Part shown: positions 43,569-55,600 of the stretch, in pieces | How the letters are laid out: each line of letters opens with the position of its first letter | Numbering within the stretch: position 1 is the stretch's first letter | Source of the DNA: Acanthosepion esculentum | Taxonomy: Eukaryota > Mollusca > Cephalopoda > Sepiida > Sepiidae | DNA: 64,000 nt | NCBI GenBank assembly: GCA_964036315.1 | Contig: OZ038509.1 | Span: 25,367,205 to 25,431,204, forward strand | Direction of reading: 5' to 3' | The notes under the pieces: model-generated | The model's input: the letters and a program-made list of their open reading frames with translations, nothing else | Database searches by the model: none | What the model was told of the DNA's origin: nothing | Made by a program: the position numbers and the translations under genes

Positions 43569-45474
43569 GGTGATGTACCGGAAGATCTAACGAGATCTAT
43601 TTTTATAGCACCGCCAAAGAAACCAGGTGCAAATGAATGTGAACTCCATCGGATAATCAACCATATAACAGATCTAATAATGCAAATTTTGACAAATAGA
43701 GCATGCAGCAGAATCAGACAGGAAATAGGACAAGAATAGTGTGGGGTCGTCAAAGACACCGGAACAAGGAATGCAATATTTATGCTCAGAATGTTATCAG
43801 AAAGAGCAATACAAATGCAGAAGGACGTGTACCTGTGTCTTATAGATGACACAAAGGCGTTCAATAAAGTACGCCACAAAGATTTGTTGGAACTTCAACA
43901 ACCTTGACATACTTGGGAAGGATATTAGAATAACCAAGTACCTCTCCTGGCAACAAACCGCCTGCATACAGATAGAAAATATCAGCAGATATACTAAAAT
44001 AGAAAGGGGTGTAAGACAAGGATGTGTCTTCTTACTGGACTTCTTCAACATATACAGCAAGGTAATTCTGATAGTGTTGATAACAGACACAAGGAATCCC
44101 TACATAATGTAGTGCAAAGAAAGAATTAAATCAGAGATACCAAAATCAAACAAGTACAAAAATTTAAATATCTCGGAAATGTTTTATAAAGAGGACGAAA
44201 AGCGCCACACTGAAAACCTGAAGACACATTGGGATAGCCAAAGTTGCCTTCCAAAAGCTCAGCAGAATATTAAGAGATAGACAAAATTGTTAGAGACAAA
44301 GAAAAGGGTACTGAACTCTTAGATGATATCAGTCCTTCAATATGGCAGTGAATGCTGGACAATCTCCTCACAGATGAAGAAGAGACTTGAAACAACAGAA
44401 ACAAAGAAAAGAGTACTGAACTGTTACGTAATATCAGTCCTCCTATATGGCAGCGAATGCTGGACAATCTCCTCACAGATGAAGAAGAGACTTGAAACAA
44501 CAGAAACAAAGAAAAGAGTACTGAACTGTTACGTAATATCAGTCCTCCTATATGGCAGCGAATGCTGGACAATCTCTTCACAGATGAAGAAGAGACTTGA
44601 AACAACAGAAACAAAGAAAAGAGTACTGAACTGTTACGTAATATCAGTCCTCCTATATGGCAGCGAATGCTGGACAATCTCCTCACAGATGAAGAAGAGA
44701 CTTGAAACAACAGAAACAAAGAAAAGAGTACTGAACTGTTACGTAATATCAGTCCTCCTATATGGCAGCGAATGCTGGACAATCTCTTCACAGATGAAGA
44801 AGAGACTTGAAACAACAGAAACAAAGAAGAGTACTGAACTGTTACGTAATAATAGTCCCCTATATGGCAGTGAATGCTGGACAATCTCCTCACAGATGAA
44901 GAGACTTTTAACAACAGAAACAAAGAAAAGTGTGCTCATCTGTTACGTAATATCAGTCCTCCTATATGGCAGTGAATGCTGGACAATCAGCTCAAAGATG
45001 AAGAGAAGACTTGAATCAACAGAAACTAAGAATAGAGTATTGAACTGTGATGTAATATCAGTCCTCCTATATGGCAGTGAATGCTGGGTTATCTCCTCAC
45101 AGATGAGGAAGAGTCTTGAAGCAACAGAAATCTGGTTCTACAGAAGGATGCTGAAGATATCATGGACCAAACAATTGAGCAACAGCAAAGTTTTAGAGAA
45201 AATGGAAACAAAAAGAAACATACATAATGGGGCATATAATGAGGAAGGAAGGCTTGGAAAATCTGATACTCACAGGACATATTGAGGAAAAGAGGGACAG
45301 AGGAAAATGACACAACATCGTGAGCTTGAATAAATGGATGGAGGAACAGGGTTTAGGAGAAGTAACAAAAAGACAAAATTTATTAAGAGCAACAAAGGAC
45401 AGGAAATTGTGGAGAGCTATGATCCTACGGTGTATAAAGAAGAATTACACTGGAAACAAGTTCTCATCCTTTTT
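43569..45474 (+). pseudogene. RTE-like LINE nested in a Jockey/CR1-group LINE
   Basis: Reading order on the plus strand: TRSIFIAPPKKPGANECELH (43590), RNAIFMLRMLSERAIQMQKD (43768), CLIDDTKAFNKVRHKDLLEL (43830), IERGVRQGCVF (44000). There is then a gap where the YADD block should be, a decayed KYLG region (44140-44200), an amplified YGSECWTISSQMKK region (44310-45110), EIWFYRRMLKISWTK (45127-45171) and LNKWMEEQGLGEVTKRQNLL (45325-45385). It matches the minus-strand copy at 40191-42235. It is dead through stops, frameshifts and the missing catalytic block. ACAGT at 43564-43568 and 45475-45479 may be the target duplication. Confidence 0.85.
44310..45114 (+). repeat. 105-bp in-frame tandem repeat in the RTE ORF
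   Basis: Eight copies, marked by 'ggcag.gaatgctgg' at 44344, 44449, 44554, 44659, 44764, 44866, 44968 and 45073. Spacings are 105, 105, 105, 105, 102, 102 and 105 bp, all multiples of three. Each encodes about 35 residues (VISVLLYGSECWTISSQMKK, then RLETTETKKRVLNCY), so one 320-codon frame (44323-45285) survives. The source occurs once in a normal RTE C-terminus, just before EIWFYRRML. The minus-strand 217-codon frame (44270-44923) is its shadow. Confidence 0.95.
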
Positions 45475-45752
45475 ACAGTTGAACTGGCTAGATATAAAAA
45501 TATGTTCTTTGCTAACAGTTTCTTTTCTCGCACTTCTTGCCTGTGATACATTTTTCTGGCTTTTTGCTTTCCATCCAACTTTGATCTTTAAAAATTTAAA
45601 TGCAATGCCAATCGTTATCTACTGTCTTCTTCATTCCTCTTTTATTGTTCTTGTTCCTTAATAATGTCTTTTTCTTTCACACCCAGTAATCCCTTGTGCC
45701 TTAATGGCTTTATTGCCTTCCTTGAGGTGAAGTTATTAAAAAAAAAAAAAGA
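45475..45752 (+). pseudogene. LINE 3' end (Jockey/CR1 group), 3' part of interrupted copy
   Basis: Resumes the LINE broken at 43568: the 'gaactggctagat' segment, SFFSRTSC region, FKCNANRYLLSS equivalent (about 45590-45630), 3' UTR 'cccttgtgccttaatggc', tail 'ccttgaggtgaagttatt' and an A-run (45738-45750). The order matches 20800-22015 without the 188-bp amplification. Confidence 0.8.
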
Positions 45753-46688
45753 TCATCTTATACAGACCCAACTTTTAAACAGCCAATGAAAGTGTGTCAT
45801 ATATGACCTTATGCCATAGAAAACAAAGTGACTGAAATTGTATTTTGGGGGGCTGAAGTTTTGTAAACATCATATGAGAGCATTAATTCTTTCCTTTTTT
45901 TCACACTTTAAACTGAGATGTTTTTGAACCATTAAAATAACTATTTGATTTACAGTCAATTAAACCTGAGGCTACCTGATACTGCGAAAATACACCTGTT
46001 ACTGAAATTGTAATATCCGTTCGGAGATGTTTGTACATTTAATCAAAGACGACTTTCAGGAAACAAATCTGCAGTAAAATATAAAAGAACTAAGATCAGG
46101 ATATGGAATTAAACGAAGTGACCAAGCCATAGGGAAAATGAACAAGAAAGGCCAATTTGTATTCTCTGCTTTACAAACAGCCAAAGTAACCATGACAGTT
46201 GATCTTTATCCAGCATTAAATGTTAATTAAGGTGACCAGTGGTATTATTACCTCAGGTGTTAAGTGAGAAATTCACAAAAGGGATTTTCATGTATTCTTC
46301 AAGTAGAATCTCAATAGACAGGGGATATAAATAGACAGATCACGTTCCAGTTGAAGGCTTATAAAATCCCCAAACAAATTCAAGCAAGAAAAAGTTTTGA
46401 CAGACATTGATTTATTGATAACATTCATGGAGACGGAGAAGTGGAAAATGTTTCCTCCCAGGTGTTGCTGAACCGTTTCATTTCAAGCTTGAATCAATAG
46501 ATCAAGAGATGACATTAAATGAAATGATAACACAGTCAAAATAGAATCTGTCCTTATACAACTAAAGATGACTTCGAGAAAATGATTTAGAGTTTTACAT
46601 TAAATAGTAACATGCACTGATAGGATTAAAGATGTTAATGATTATACGAACATTTCTAGTTTTTATTTCAAATATTTGTTTAAAACAT
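45753..46688. other. Unrecognised AT-rich sequence
   Basis: No element, repeat or coding frame recognised between the LINE tail and the 76-bp satellite. Confidence 0.4.
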
Positions 46689-49600
46689 TAATAAAAATTA
46701 ATATTCAAAGAATATTTTAGACAATGCTCATCTTCATTGTTGTTTTTGTCAGAGACTTTCAGATGAATTGTTAATATACAATGAATGTTTTGGACTATCC
46801 TCATCTTCATTGTTGTTTTTGTCTGAGACGTTCAAATGAATTGTTGTTATATTCAACGAATGTTTTGGACTATCCTCATCTTCATTGTTGTTTTTGTCAA
46901 AGACTGTCAGATGAATTGTTGTTAATATTCAATGAATGTTTTGGACTACCCTCATCTTCATTTTTGTTTTTGTCAGAGACTTTCAGATGAATTGTTGTTA
47001 ATATCAATGAATGTTTTGGACTATCCTCATCTTCATTGTTGTTTTTGTCAGAGACTTGGAGATGAATTGTTGTTAATATTCAATGAATGTTTTGGACTAT
47101 CCTCATCTTCATTGTTGTTTTTATGAAAGACTTTCAGATGAATTGTTATTAATATTCAATGAATGTTTTGGGCTTTCCTCATCTTCATTGTTGCGTTTGT
47201 CAGAGACTTTCAGATGAATTGTAAATATAAAATGAATGTTTTGGACTATCCTTATCTTCATTGTTGTTTTTATCAGAGACTTTCAGATGAATTGTTGTTA
47301 AGATTCTATGAATGTTTTGGACTATCCTCATCTTCATTGTTGTTTTTGTCAGAGACTTTCTGATGAATTGTTGTTAATATTCAATGAATGTTTTGGACTA
47401 TCCTCATATTCATTGTAGTTTTTATCAAAGACTTTCAGATGAATTGTTGTTAATATTCAATGAATGTTTTGGACTATCCTCATCTTCATTGTTGTTTTTA
47501 TCAAAGACTTTCAGATGAATTGTTGTTAATATTCAATGAATGTTTTGGACTATCCTCATCTTCATTGTTGTTTTTGTCAGAGACTTTCAGATGAATTGTT
47601 GTTAATATTCAATGAATGTTTTGGACTATCCTCATATTCATTGTTGTTTTTATCAAAGACTTTCAGATGAATTGTTGTTAATATTCAATGAATGTTTTGG
47701 ACTATCCTCGTCTTCATTGTTGTTTTTATCAAAGACTTTCAGATGAATTGTTGTTAATATTCAATGAATGTTTTGGACTATCCTCATCTTCATTGTTGTT
47801 TTTATGAAAGACTTTCAGATGAATTGTTGTTAATATTCAATGAATGTTTTGGGCTTTCCTCATCTTTATTGTTGCGTTTGTCAGAGACTTTCAGATGAAT
47901 TGTTAATATAAAATGAATGTTTTGGACTATCCTTATCTTCATTGTTGTTTTTATCAGAGACTTTCAGATGAATTGTTGTTAAGATTCTATGAATGTTTTG
48001 GACTATACTCATCTTCATTGTTGTTTTTGTCAGAGACTTTCCGATGAATTGTTGTTAATATTCAATGAATATTTTGGACTATCCTCATATTCATTGTAGT
48101 TTTTATCAAAGACTTTCAGATGAATTGTTGTTAATATTCAATGAGTGTTTTGGACTATCCTCATCTTCATTGTTGTTTTTGTCAGAGACTTTCAGATGAA
48201 TTGTTGTTAATATTCAATGAATGTTTTTGACTATCCTCATCTTCATTGTTGTTTTTATCAAAGACTTTCAGATGAATTGTTGTTAATATTCAATGAATGT
48301 TTTGGACTATCCTCATCTTCATTGTTGTTTTTGTCAGAGACTTTCAGATGAATTGTTGTTAATATTCAAGGAATGTTTTGGACTATCCTCATCTTCATTG
48401 CTGTTTTTATCAAAGACTTTCAGATGAATTGTTGTTAATATTCAATGAATGTTTTGGACTATCCTCATCTTCATTGTTGTTTTTGTCAGAGACTTTCAGA
48501 TGAATTGTTGTTAATATTCAATGAATGTTTTGGACTATCCTCGTCTTCATTGTTGTTTTTATCAAAGACTTTCAGATGAATTGTTGTTAATATTCAATGA
48601 ATGTTTTTGACTATCCTCATCTTCATTGTTGTTTTTGTCAGAGACTTTCAGATGAATTGTTGTTAATATTCAATGAATGTTTTGGACTATCCTCATCTTC
48701 ATTGTTGTTTTTGTCAGAGACTTTCAGATGAATAGTTGTTAATATTCAAGGAATGTTTTGGGCTATCCTCATCTTCATTGTTGTTTTTATCAAAGACTTT
48801 CAGATGAATTGTTGTTAATATTCAATGAATGTTTTTGACTATCCTTATCTTCATTGTTGTTTTTTGTCAGAGACTTTCAGATGAATTGTTGTTAATATTC
48901 AATGAATGTTTTGGACTATCCTCATCTTCATTGTTGTTTTTGTCAGAGACTTTCAGATGAATTGTTGTTAATATTCAATGAATGTTTTGGACTATCCTCA
49001 TCATCATTGTTGTATTTATCAAAGACTTTCAGATGAATTGTTGTTAATATTCAATGAATGTTTTGGACTATCCTCATCTTCATTGTTGTTTTTGTCAGAG
49101 ACTTTCAGATGAATTGTTGTTAATATTCAATGAATGTTTTGGACTATCCTCGTCTTCATTGTTGTTTTTATCAAAGACTTTCAGATGAATTGTTGTTAAT
49201 ATTCAATGAATGTTTTGGACTATCCTCATCTTCATTGTTGTTTTTGTCAGAGACTTTCAGATGAATTGTTGTTAATATTCACTGAATGTTTTGGACTATC
49301 CTCATCTTCATTGTTGTTTTTATCAAAGACTTTCAGATGAATTGTTGTTAATATTCAATGAATGTTTTGGACTATCCTTATCTTCATTGTTGTTTTTTGT
49401 CAGAGACTTTCAGATGAATTGTTGTTAATATTCAATGAATGTTTTGGACTATCCTCATCTTCATTGTTGTTTTTGTCAGAGACTTTCAGATGAATTGTTG
49501 TTAATATTCAATGAATGTTTTGGACTATCCTCATATTCATTGTAGTTTTTATCAAAGACTTTCAGATGAATTGTTGTTAATATTCAATGAATGTTTTGGA

Positions 49601-52600
49601 CTATCCTCATCTTCATTGTTGTTTTTATCAAAGACTTTCAGATGAATTGTTGTTAATATTCAATGAATGTTTTGGACTATCCTTATCTTCATTGTTGTTT
49701 TTTGTCAGAGACTTTCAGATGAATTGTTGTTAATATTCAATGAATGTTTTGGACTATCTTCATCTTCATTGTTGTTTTTGTCAGAGACTTTCAGATGAAT
49801 TGTTGTTAATATTCAATGAATGTTTTGGACTATCCTCATCTTCATTGTTGTTTTTATCAAAGACTTTCAGATGAATTGTTGTTAATATTCAATGAATGTT
49901 TTGGACTATCCTCATCTTCATTGTTGTTTTTTGTCAGAGACTTTCAGATGAATTGTTGTTAATATTCAATGAATGTTTTCGACTATCCTCGTCTTCATTG
50001 TTGTTTTTATCAAAGACTTTCAGATGAATTGTTGTTAATATTCAATGAATGTTTTGGACTATCCTCATCTTCATTGTTGTTTTTATCAAAGACTTTCAGA
50101 TGAATTGTTGTTATTATTCAATGAATGTTTTGGACTATCCTCATCTTCATTGTTGTTTTTATCAAAGACTTTCAGATGAATTGTTGTTAATATTCAATGA
50201 ATGTTTTGGACTGTCCTCATCTTCATTGTTGTTTTTGTCAGAGACTTTCAGATGAATTGTTGTTAATATTCAATGAATGTTTTGGACTATCCTCATCTTC
50301 ATTGTTGTTTTTATCAAAGACTTTCAGATGAATTGTTGTTAATATTCAATGAATGTTTTGGACTGTCCTCATCTTCATTGTTATTTTTGTCAGAGACTTT
50401 CAGATGAATTGTTGTTAATATTCAATGAATGTTTGGGACTATCCTCATCTTCATTGTTGTTTTTGTCAGAGACTTTCAGATGAATTGTTGTTAATATTCA
50501 ATGAATGTTTTGGACTATCCTCATCTTCATTGTTGTTTTTATCAAAGACTTTCAGATGAATTGTTGTTAATATTCAATGAATGTTTTGGACTATCCTCGT
50601 CTTCATTGTTGTTTTTATCAAAGACTTTCAGATGAATTGTTGTTAATATTCAATGAATGTTTTGGACTATCCTCGTCTTCATTGTTGTTTTTATCAAATA
50701 CTTTCAGATGAATTGTTGTTAATATTCAATGAATGTTTTGGACTATCCTCATCTTCATTGTTGTATTTATCAAAGACTTTCAGATGAATTGTTAATATTC
50801 AATGAATGTTTTGGACTATCCTCGTCTTCATTGTTGTTTTTATCAAAGACTTTCAGATGAATTGTTGTTAATATTCAATGAATGTTTTGGACTATCCTCA
50901 TCTTCATTGTTGTTTTTGTCAGAGACTTTCAGATGAATTGTTGTTAATATTCAATGAATGTTTTGGACTATCCTCGTCTTCATTGTTGTTTTTATCAAAG
51001 ACTTTCAGATGAATTGTTGTTAATATTCAATGAATGTTTTGGACTATCCTCATCTTCATTGTTGTTTTTGTCAGAGACTTTCAGATGAATTGTTGTTAAT
51101 ATTCACTGAATGTTTTGGACTATCCTCATCTTCATTGTTGTTTTTATCAAAGACTTTCAGATGAATTGTTGTTAATATTCAATGAATGTTTTGGACTATC
51201 CTTATCTTCATTGTTGTTTTTTGTCAGAGACTTTCAGATGAATTGTTGTTAATATTCAATGAATGTTTTGGACTATCCTCATCTTCATTGTTGTTTTTGT
51301 CAGAGACTTTCAGATGAATTGTTGTTAATATTCAATGAATGTTTTGGACTATCCTCATATTCATTGTAGTTTTTATCAAAGACTTTCAGATGAATTGTTG
51401 TTAATATTCAATGAATGTTTTGGATTATCCTCATCTTCATTGTTGTTTTTATCAAAGACTTTCAGATGAATTGTTGTTAATATTCAATGAATGTTTTGGA
51501 CTATCCTTATCTTCATTGTTGTTTTTTGTCAGAGACTTTCAGATGAATTGTTGTTAATATTCAATGAATGTTTTGGACTATCCTCATCTTCATTGTTGTT
51601 TTTGTCAGAGACTTTCAGATGAATTGTTGTTAATATTCAATGAATGTTTTGGACTATCCTCATATTCATTGTAGTTTTTATGAAAGACTTTCAGATGAAT
51701 TGTTGTTAATATTCAATGAGTGTTTTGGACTATCCTCATCTTCATTGTTGTTTTTATCAAAGACTTTCAGATGAATTGTTGTTAATATTCAATGAATGTT
51801 TTGGACTATCCTCATCTTCATTGTTGTTTTTGTCAGAGACTTTCAGATGAATTGTTGTTAATATTCAATGAATGTTTTGGACTATCCTCATCTTCATTGT
51901 TGTTTTTATCAAAGACTTTCAGATGAATTGTTGTTAATATTCAATGAATGTTTTCGACTATCCTCGTCTTCATTGTTGTTTTTATCAAAGACTTTCAGAT
52001 GAATTGTTGTTAATATTCAATGAATGTTTTGGACTATCCTCATCTTCATTGTTGTTTTTATGAAAGACTTTCAGATGAATTGTTGTTAATATTCAATGAA
52101 TGTTTTGGACTATCATCATCTTCATTGTTGTTTTTGTCAGAGACTTTCAGATGAATTGTTGTTAATATTCAATGAATGTTTTGGACTATCCTCATCTTCA
52201 TTGTTGTTTTTATCAAAGACTTTCAGATGAATTGTTGTTAATATTCAATGAATGTTTTGGACTATCCTCATCTTCATTGTTGTTTTTGTCAGAGACTTTC
52301 AGATGAATAGTTGTTAATATTCAAGGAATGTTTTGGGCTATCCTCATATTCATTGTTGTTTTTATCAAAGACTTTCAGATGAATTGTTGTTAATATTCAA
52401 TGAATGTTTTTGACTATCCTTATCTTCATTGTTGTTTTTTGTCAGAGACTTTCAGATGAATTGTTGTTAATATTCAATGAATGTTTTGGACTATCCTCAT
52501 CTTCATTGTTGTTTTTGTCAGAGACTTTCAGATGAATTGTTGTTAATATTCAATGAATGTTTTGGACTATCCTCATCTTCATTGTTGTATTTATCAAAGA

Positions 52601-55600
52601 CTTTCAGATGAATTGTTAATATTCAATGAATGTTTTGGACTATCCTCGTCTTCATTGTTGTTTTTATCAAAGACTTTCAGATGAATTGTTGTTAATATTC
52701 AATGAATGTTTTGGACTATCCTCATCTTCATTGTTGTTTTTGTCAGAGACTTTCAGATGAATTGTTGTTAATATTCAATGAATGTTTTGGACTATCCTCG
52801 TCTTCATTGTTGTTTTTATCAAAGACTTTCAGATGAATTGTTGTTAATATTCAATGAATGTTTTGGACTATCCTCATCTTCATTGTTGTTTTTGTCAGAG
52901 ACTTTCAGATGAATTGTTGTTAATATTCACTGAATGTTTTGGACTATCCTCATCTTCATTGTTGTTTTTATCAAAGACTTTCAGATGAATTGTTGTTAAT
53001 ATTCAATGAATGTTTTGGACTATCCTTATCTTCATTGTTGTTTTTTGTCAGAGACTTTCAGATGAATTGTTGTTAATATTCAATGAATGTTTTGGACTAT
53101 CCTCATCTTCATTGTTGTTTTTGTCAGAGACTTTCAGATGAATTGTTGTTAATATTCAATGAATGTTTTGGACTATCCTCATATTCATTGTAGTTTTTAT
53201 CAAAGACTTTCAGATGAATTGTTGTTAATATTCAATGAATGCTTTGGACTATCCTCATCTTCATTGTTGTTTTTATCAAAGACTTTCAGATGAATTGTTG
53301 TTAATATTCAATGACTGTTTTGGGCTTTCCTCATCTTCATTGTTGCGTTTGTCAGAGACTTTCAGATGAATTGTTAATATAAAATGAATGTTTTGGACTA
53401 TCCTTATCTTCATTGTTGTTTTTATCAGAGACTTTCAGATGAATTGTTGTTAAGATTCTATGAATGTTTTGGACTATCCTCATCTTCATTGTTGTTTTTG
53501 TCAGAGACTTTCCGATGAATTGTTGTTAATATTCAATGAATGTTTTGGACTATCCTCATATTCATTGTAGTTTTTATCAAAGACTTTCAGATGAATTGTT
53601 GTTAATATTCAATGAATGTTTTGGACTATCCTCATCTTCATTGTTGTTTTTATCAAAGACTTTCAGATGAATTGTTGTTAATATTCAATGAATGTTTTGG
53701 ACTATCCTCATCTTCATTGTTGTTTTTGTCAGAGACTTTCAGATGAATTGTTGTTAATATTCAATGAATGTTTTGGACTATCCTCATCTTCATTGTTGTT
53801 TTTATCAAAGACTTTCAGATGAATTGTTGTTAATATTCAATGAATGTTTTGGACTATCCTCGTCTTCATTGTTGTTTTTATCAAAGACTTTCAGATGAAT
53901 TGTTGTTAATATTCAATGAATGTTTTGGACTATCCTCATCTTCATTGTTGTTTTTATGAAAGACTTTCAGATGAATTGTTGTTAATATTCAATGAATGTT
54001 TTGGGCTTTCCTCATCTTCATTGTTGCGTTTGTCAGAGACTTTCAGATGAATTCTTAATATAAAATGAATGTTTTGGACTATCCTTATCTTCATTGTTGT
54101 TTTTATCAGAGACTTTCAGATGAATTGTTGTTAAGATTCTATGAATGTTTTGGACTATACTCATCTTCATTGTTGTTTTTGTCAGAGACTTTCCGATGAA
54201 TTGTTGTTAATATTCAATGAATGTTTTGGACTATCCTCATAGTCATTGTTGTTTTTATCAAAGACTTTCATATGAATTGTTGTTAATATTCAATGAATGT
54301 TTTGGACTATCCTCATCTTCATTGTTGTTTTTATCAAAGACTTTCAGATGAATTGTTGTTATTATTCAATGAATGTTTTGGACTATCCTCGTCTTCATTG
54401 TTGTTTTTATCAAAGACTTTCAGATGAATTGTTGTTAATATTCAATGAATGTTTTGGACTATCCTCATCTTCATTGTTGTTTTTGTCAGAGACTTTCAGA
54501 TGAATTGTTGTTAATATTCACTGAATGTTTTGGACTATCCTCATCTTCATTGTTGTTTTTATCAAAGACTTTCAGATGAATTGTTGTTAATATTCAATGA
54601 ATGTTTTGGACTATCCTTATCTTCATTGTTGTTTTTTGTCAGAGACTTTCAGATGAATTGTTGTTAATATTCAATGAATGTTTTGGACTATCCTCATCTT
54701 CATTGTTGTTTTTGTCAGAGACTTTCAGATGAATTGTTGTTAATATTCAATGAATGTTTTGGACTATCCTCATATTCATTGTAGTTTTTATCAAAGACTT
54801 TCAGATGAATTGTTGTTAATATTCAATGAATGTTTTGGACTATCCTCATCTTCATTGTTGTTTTTATCAAAGACTTTCAGATGAATTGTTGTTAATATTC
54901 AATGACTGTTTTGGGCTTTCCTCATCTTCATTGTTGCGTTTGTCAGAGACTTTCAGATGAATTGTTAATATAAAATGAATGTTTTGGACTATCCTTATCT
55001 TCATTGTTGTTTTTATCAGAGACTTTCAGATGAATTGTTGTTAAGATTCTATGAATGTTTTGGACTATCCTCATCTTCATTGTTGTTTTTGTCAGAGACT
55101 TTCCGATGAATTGTTGTTAATATTCAATGAATGTTTTGGACTATCCTCATATTCATTGTAGTTTTTATCAAAGACTTTCAGATGAATTGTTGTTAATATT
55201 CAATGAATGTTTTGGACTATCCTCATCTTCATTGTTGTTTTTATCAAAGACTTTCAGATGAATTGTTGTTAATATTCAATGAATGTTTTGGACTATCCTC
55301 ATCTTCATTGTTGTTTTTGTCAGAGACTTTCAGATGAATTGTTGTTAATATTCAATGAATGTTTTGGACTATCCTCATCTTCATTGTTGTTTTTATCAAA
55401 GACTTTCAGATGAATTGTTGTTAATATTCAATGAATGTTTTGGACTATCCTCGTCTTCATTGTTGTTTTTATCAAAGACTTTCAGATGAATTGTTGTTAA
55501 TATTCAATGAATGTTTTGGACTATCCTCATCTTCATTGTTGTTTTTATGAAAGACTTTCAGATGAATTGTTGTTAATATTCAATGAATGTTTTGGGCTTT

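Noticed and set aside
44270..44923. 217-codon minus-strand frame
   Set aside because: Antisense shadow of the 105-bp in-frame repeat.
44323..45285. 320-codon frame as a possible host repeat protein
   Set aside because: The repeat unit and the C-terminal EIWFYRRMLKISW segment are RTE-like reverse transcriptase; upstream and downstream are decayed LINE sequence. Kept as a pseudogene with a tandem expansion.
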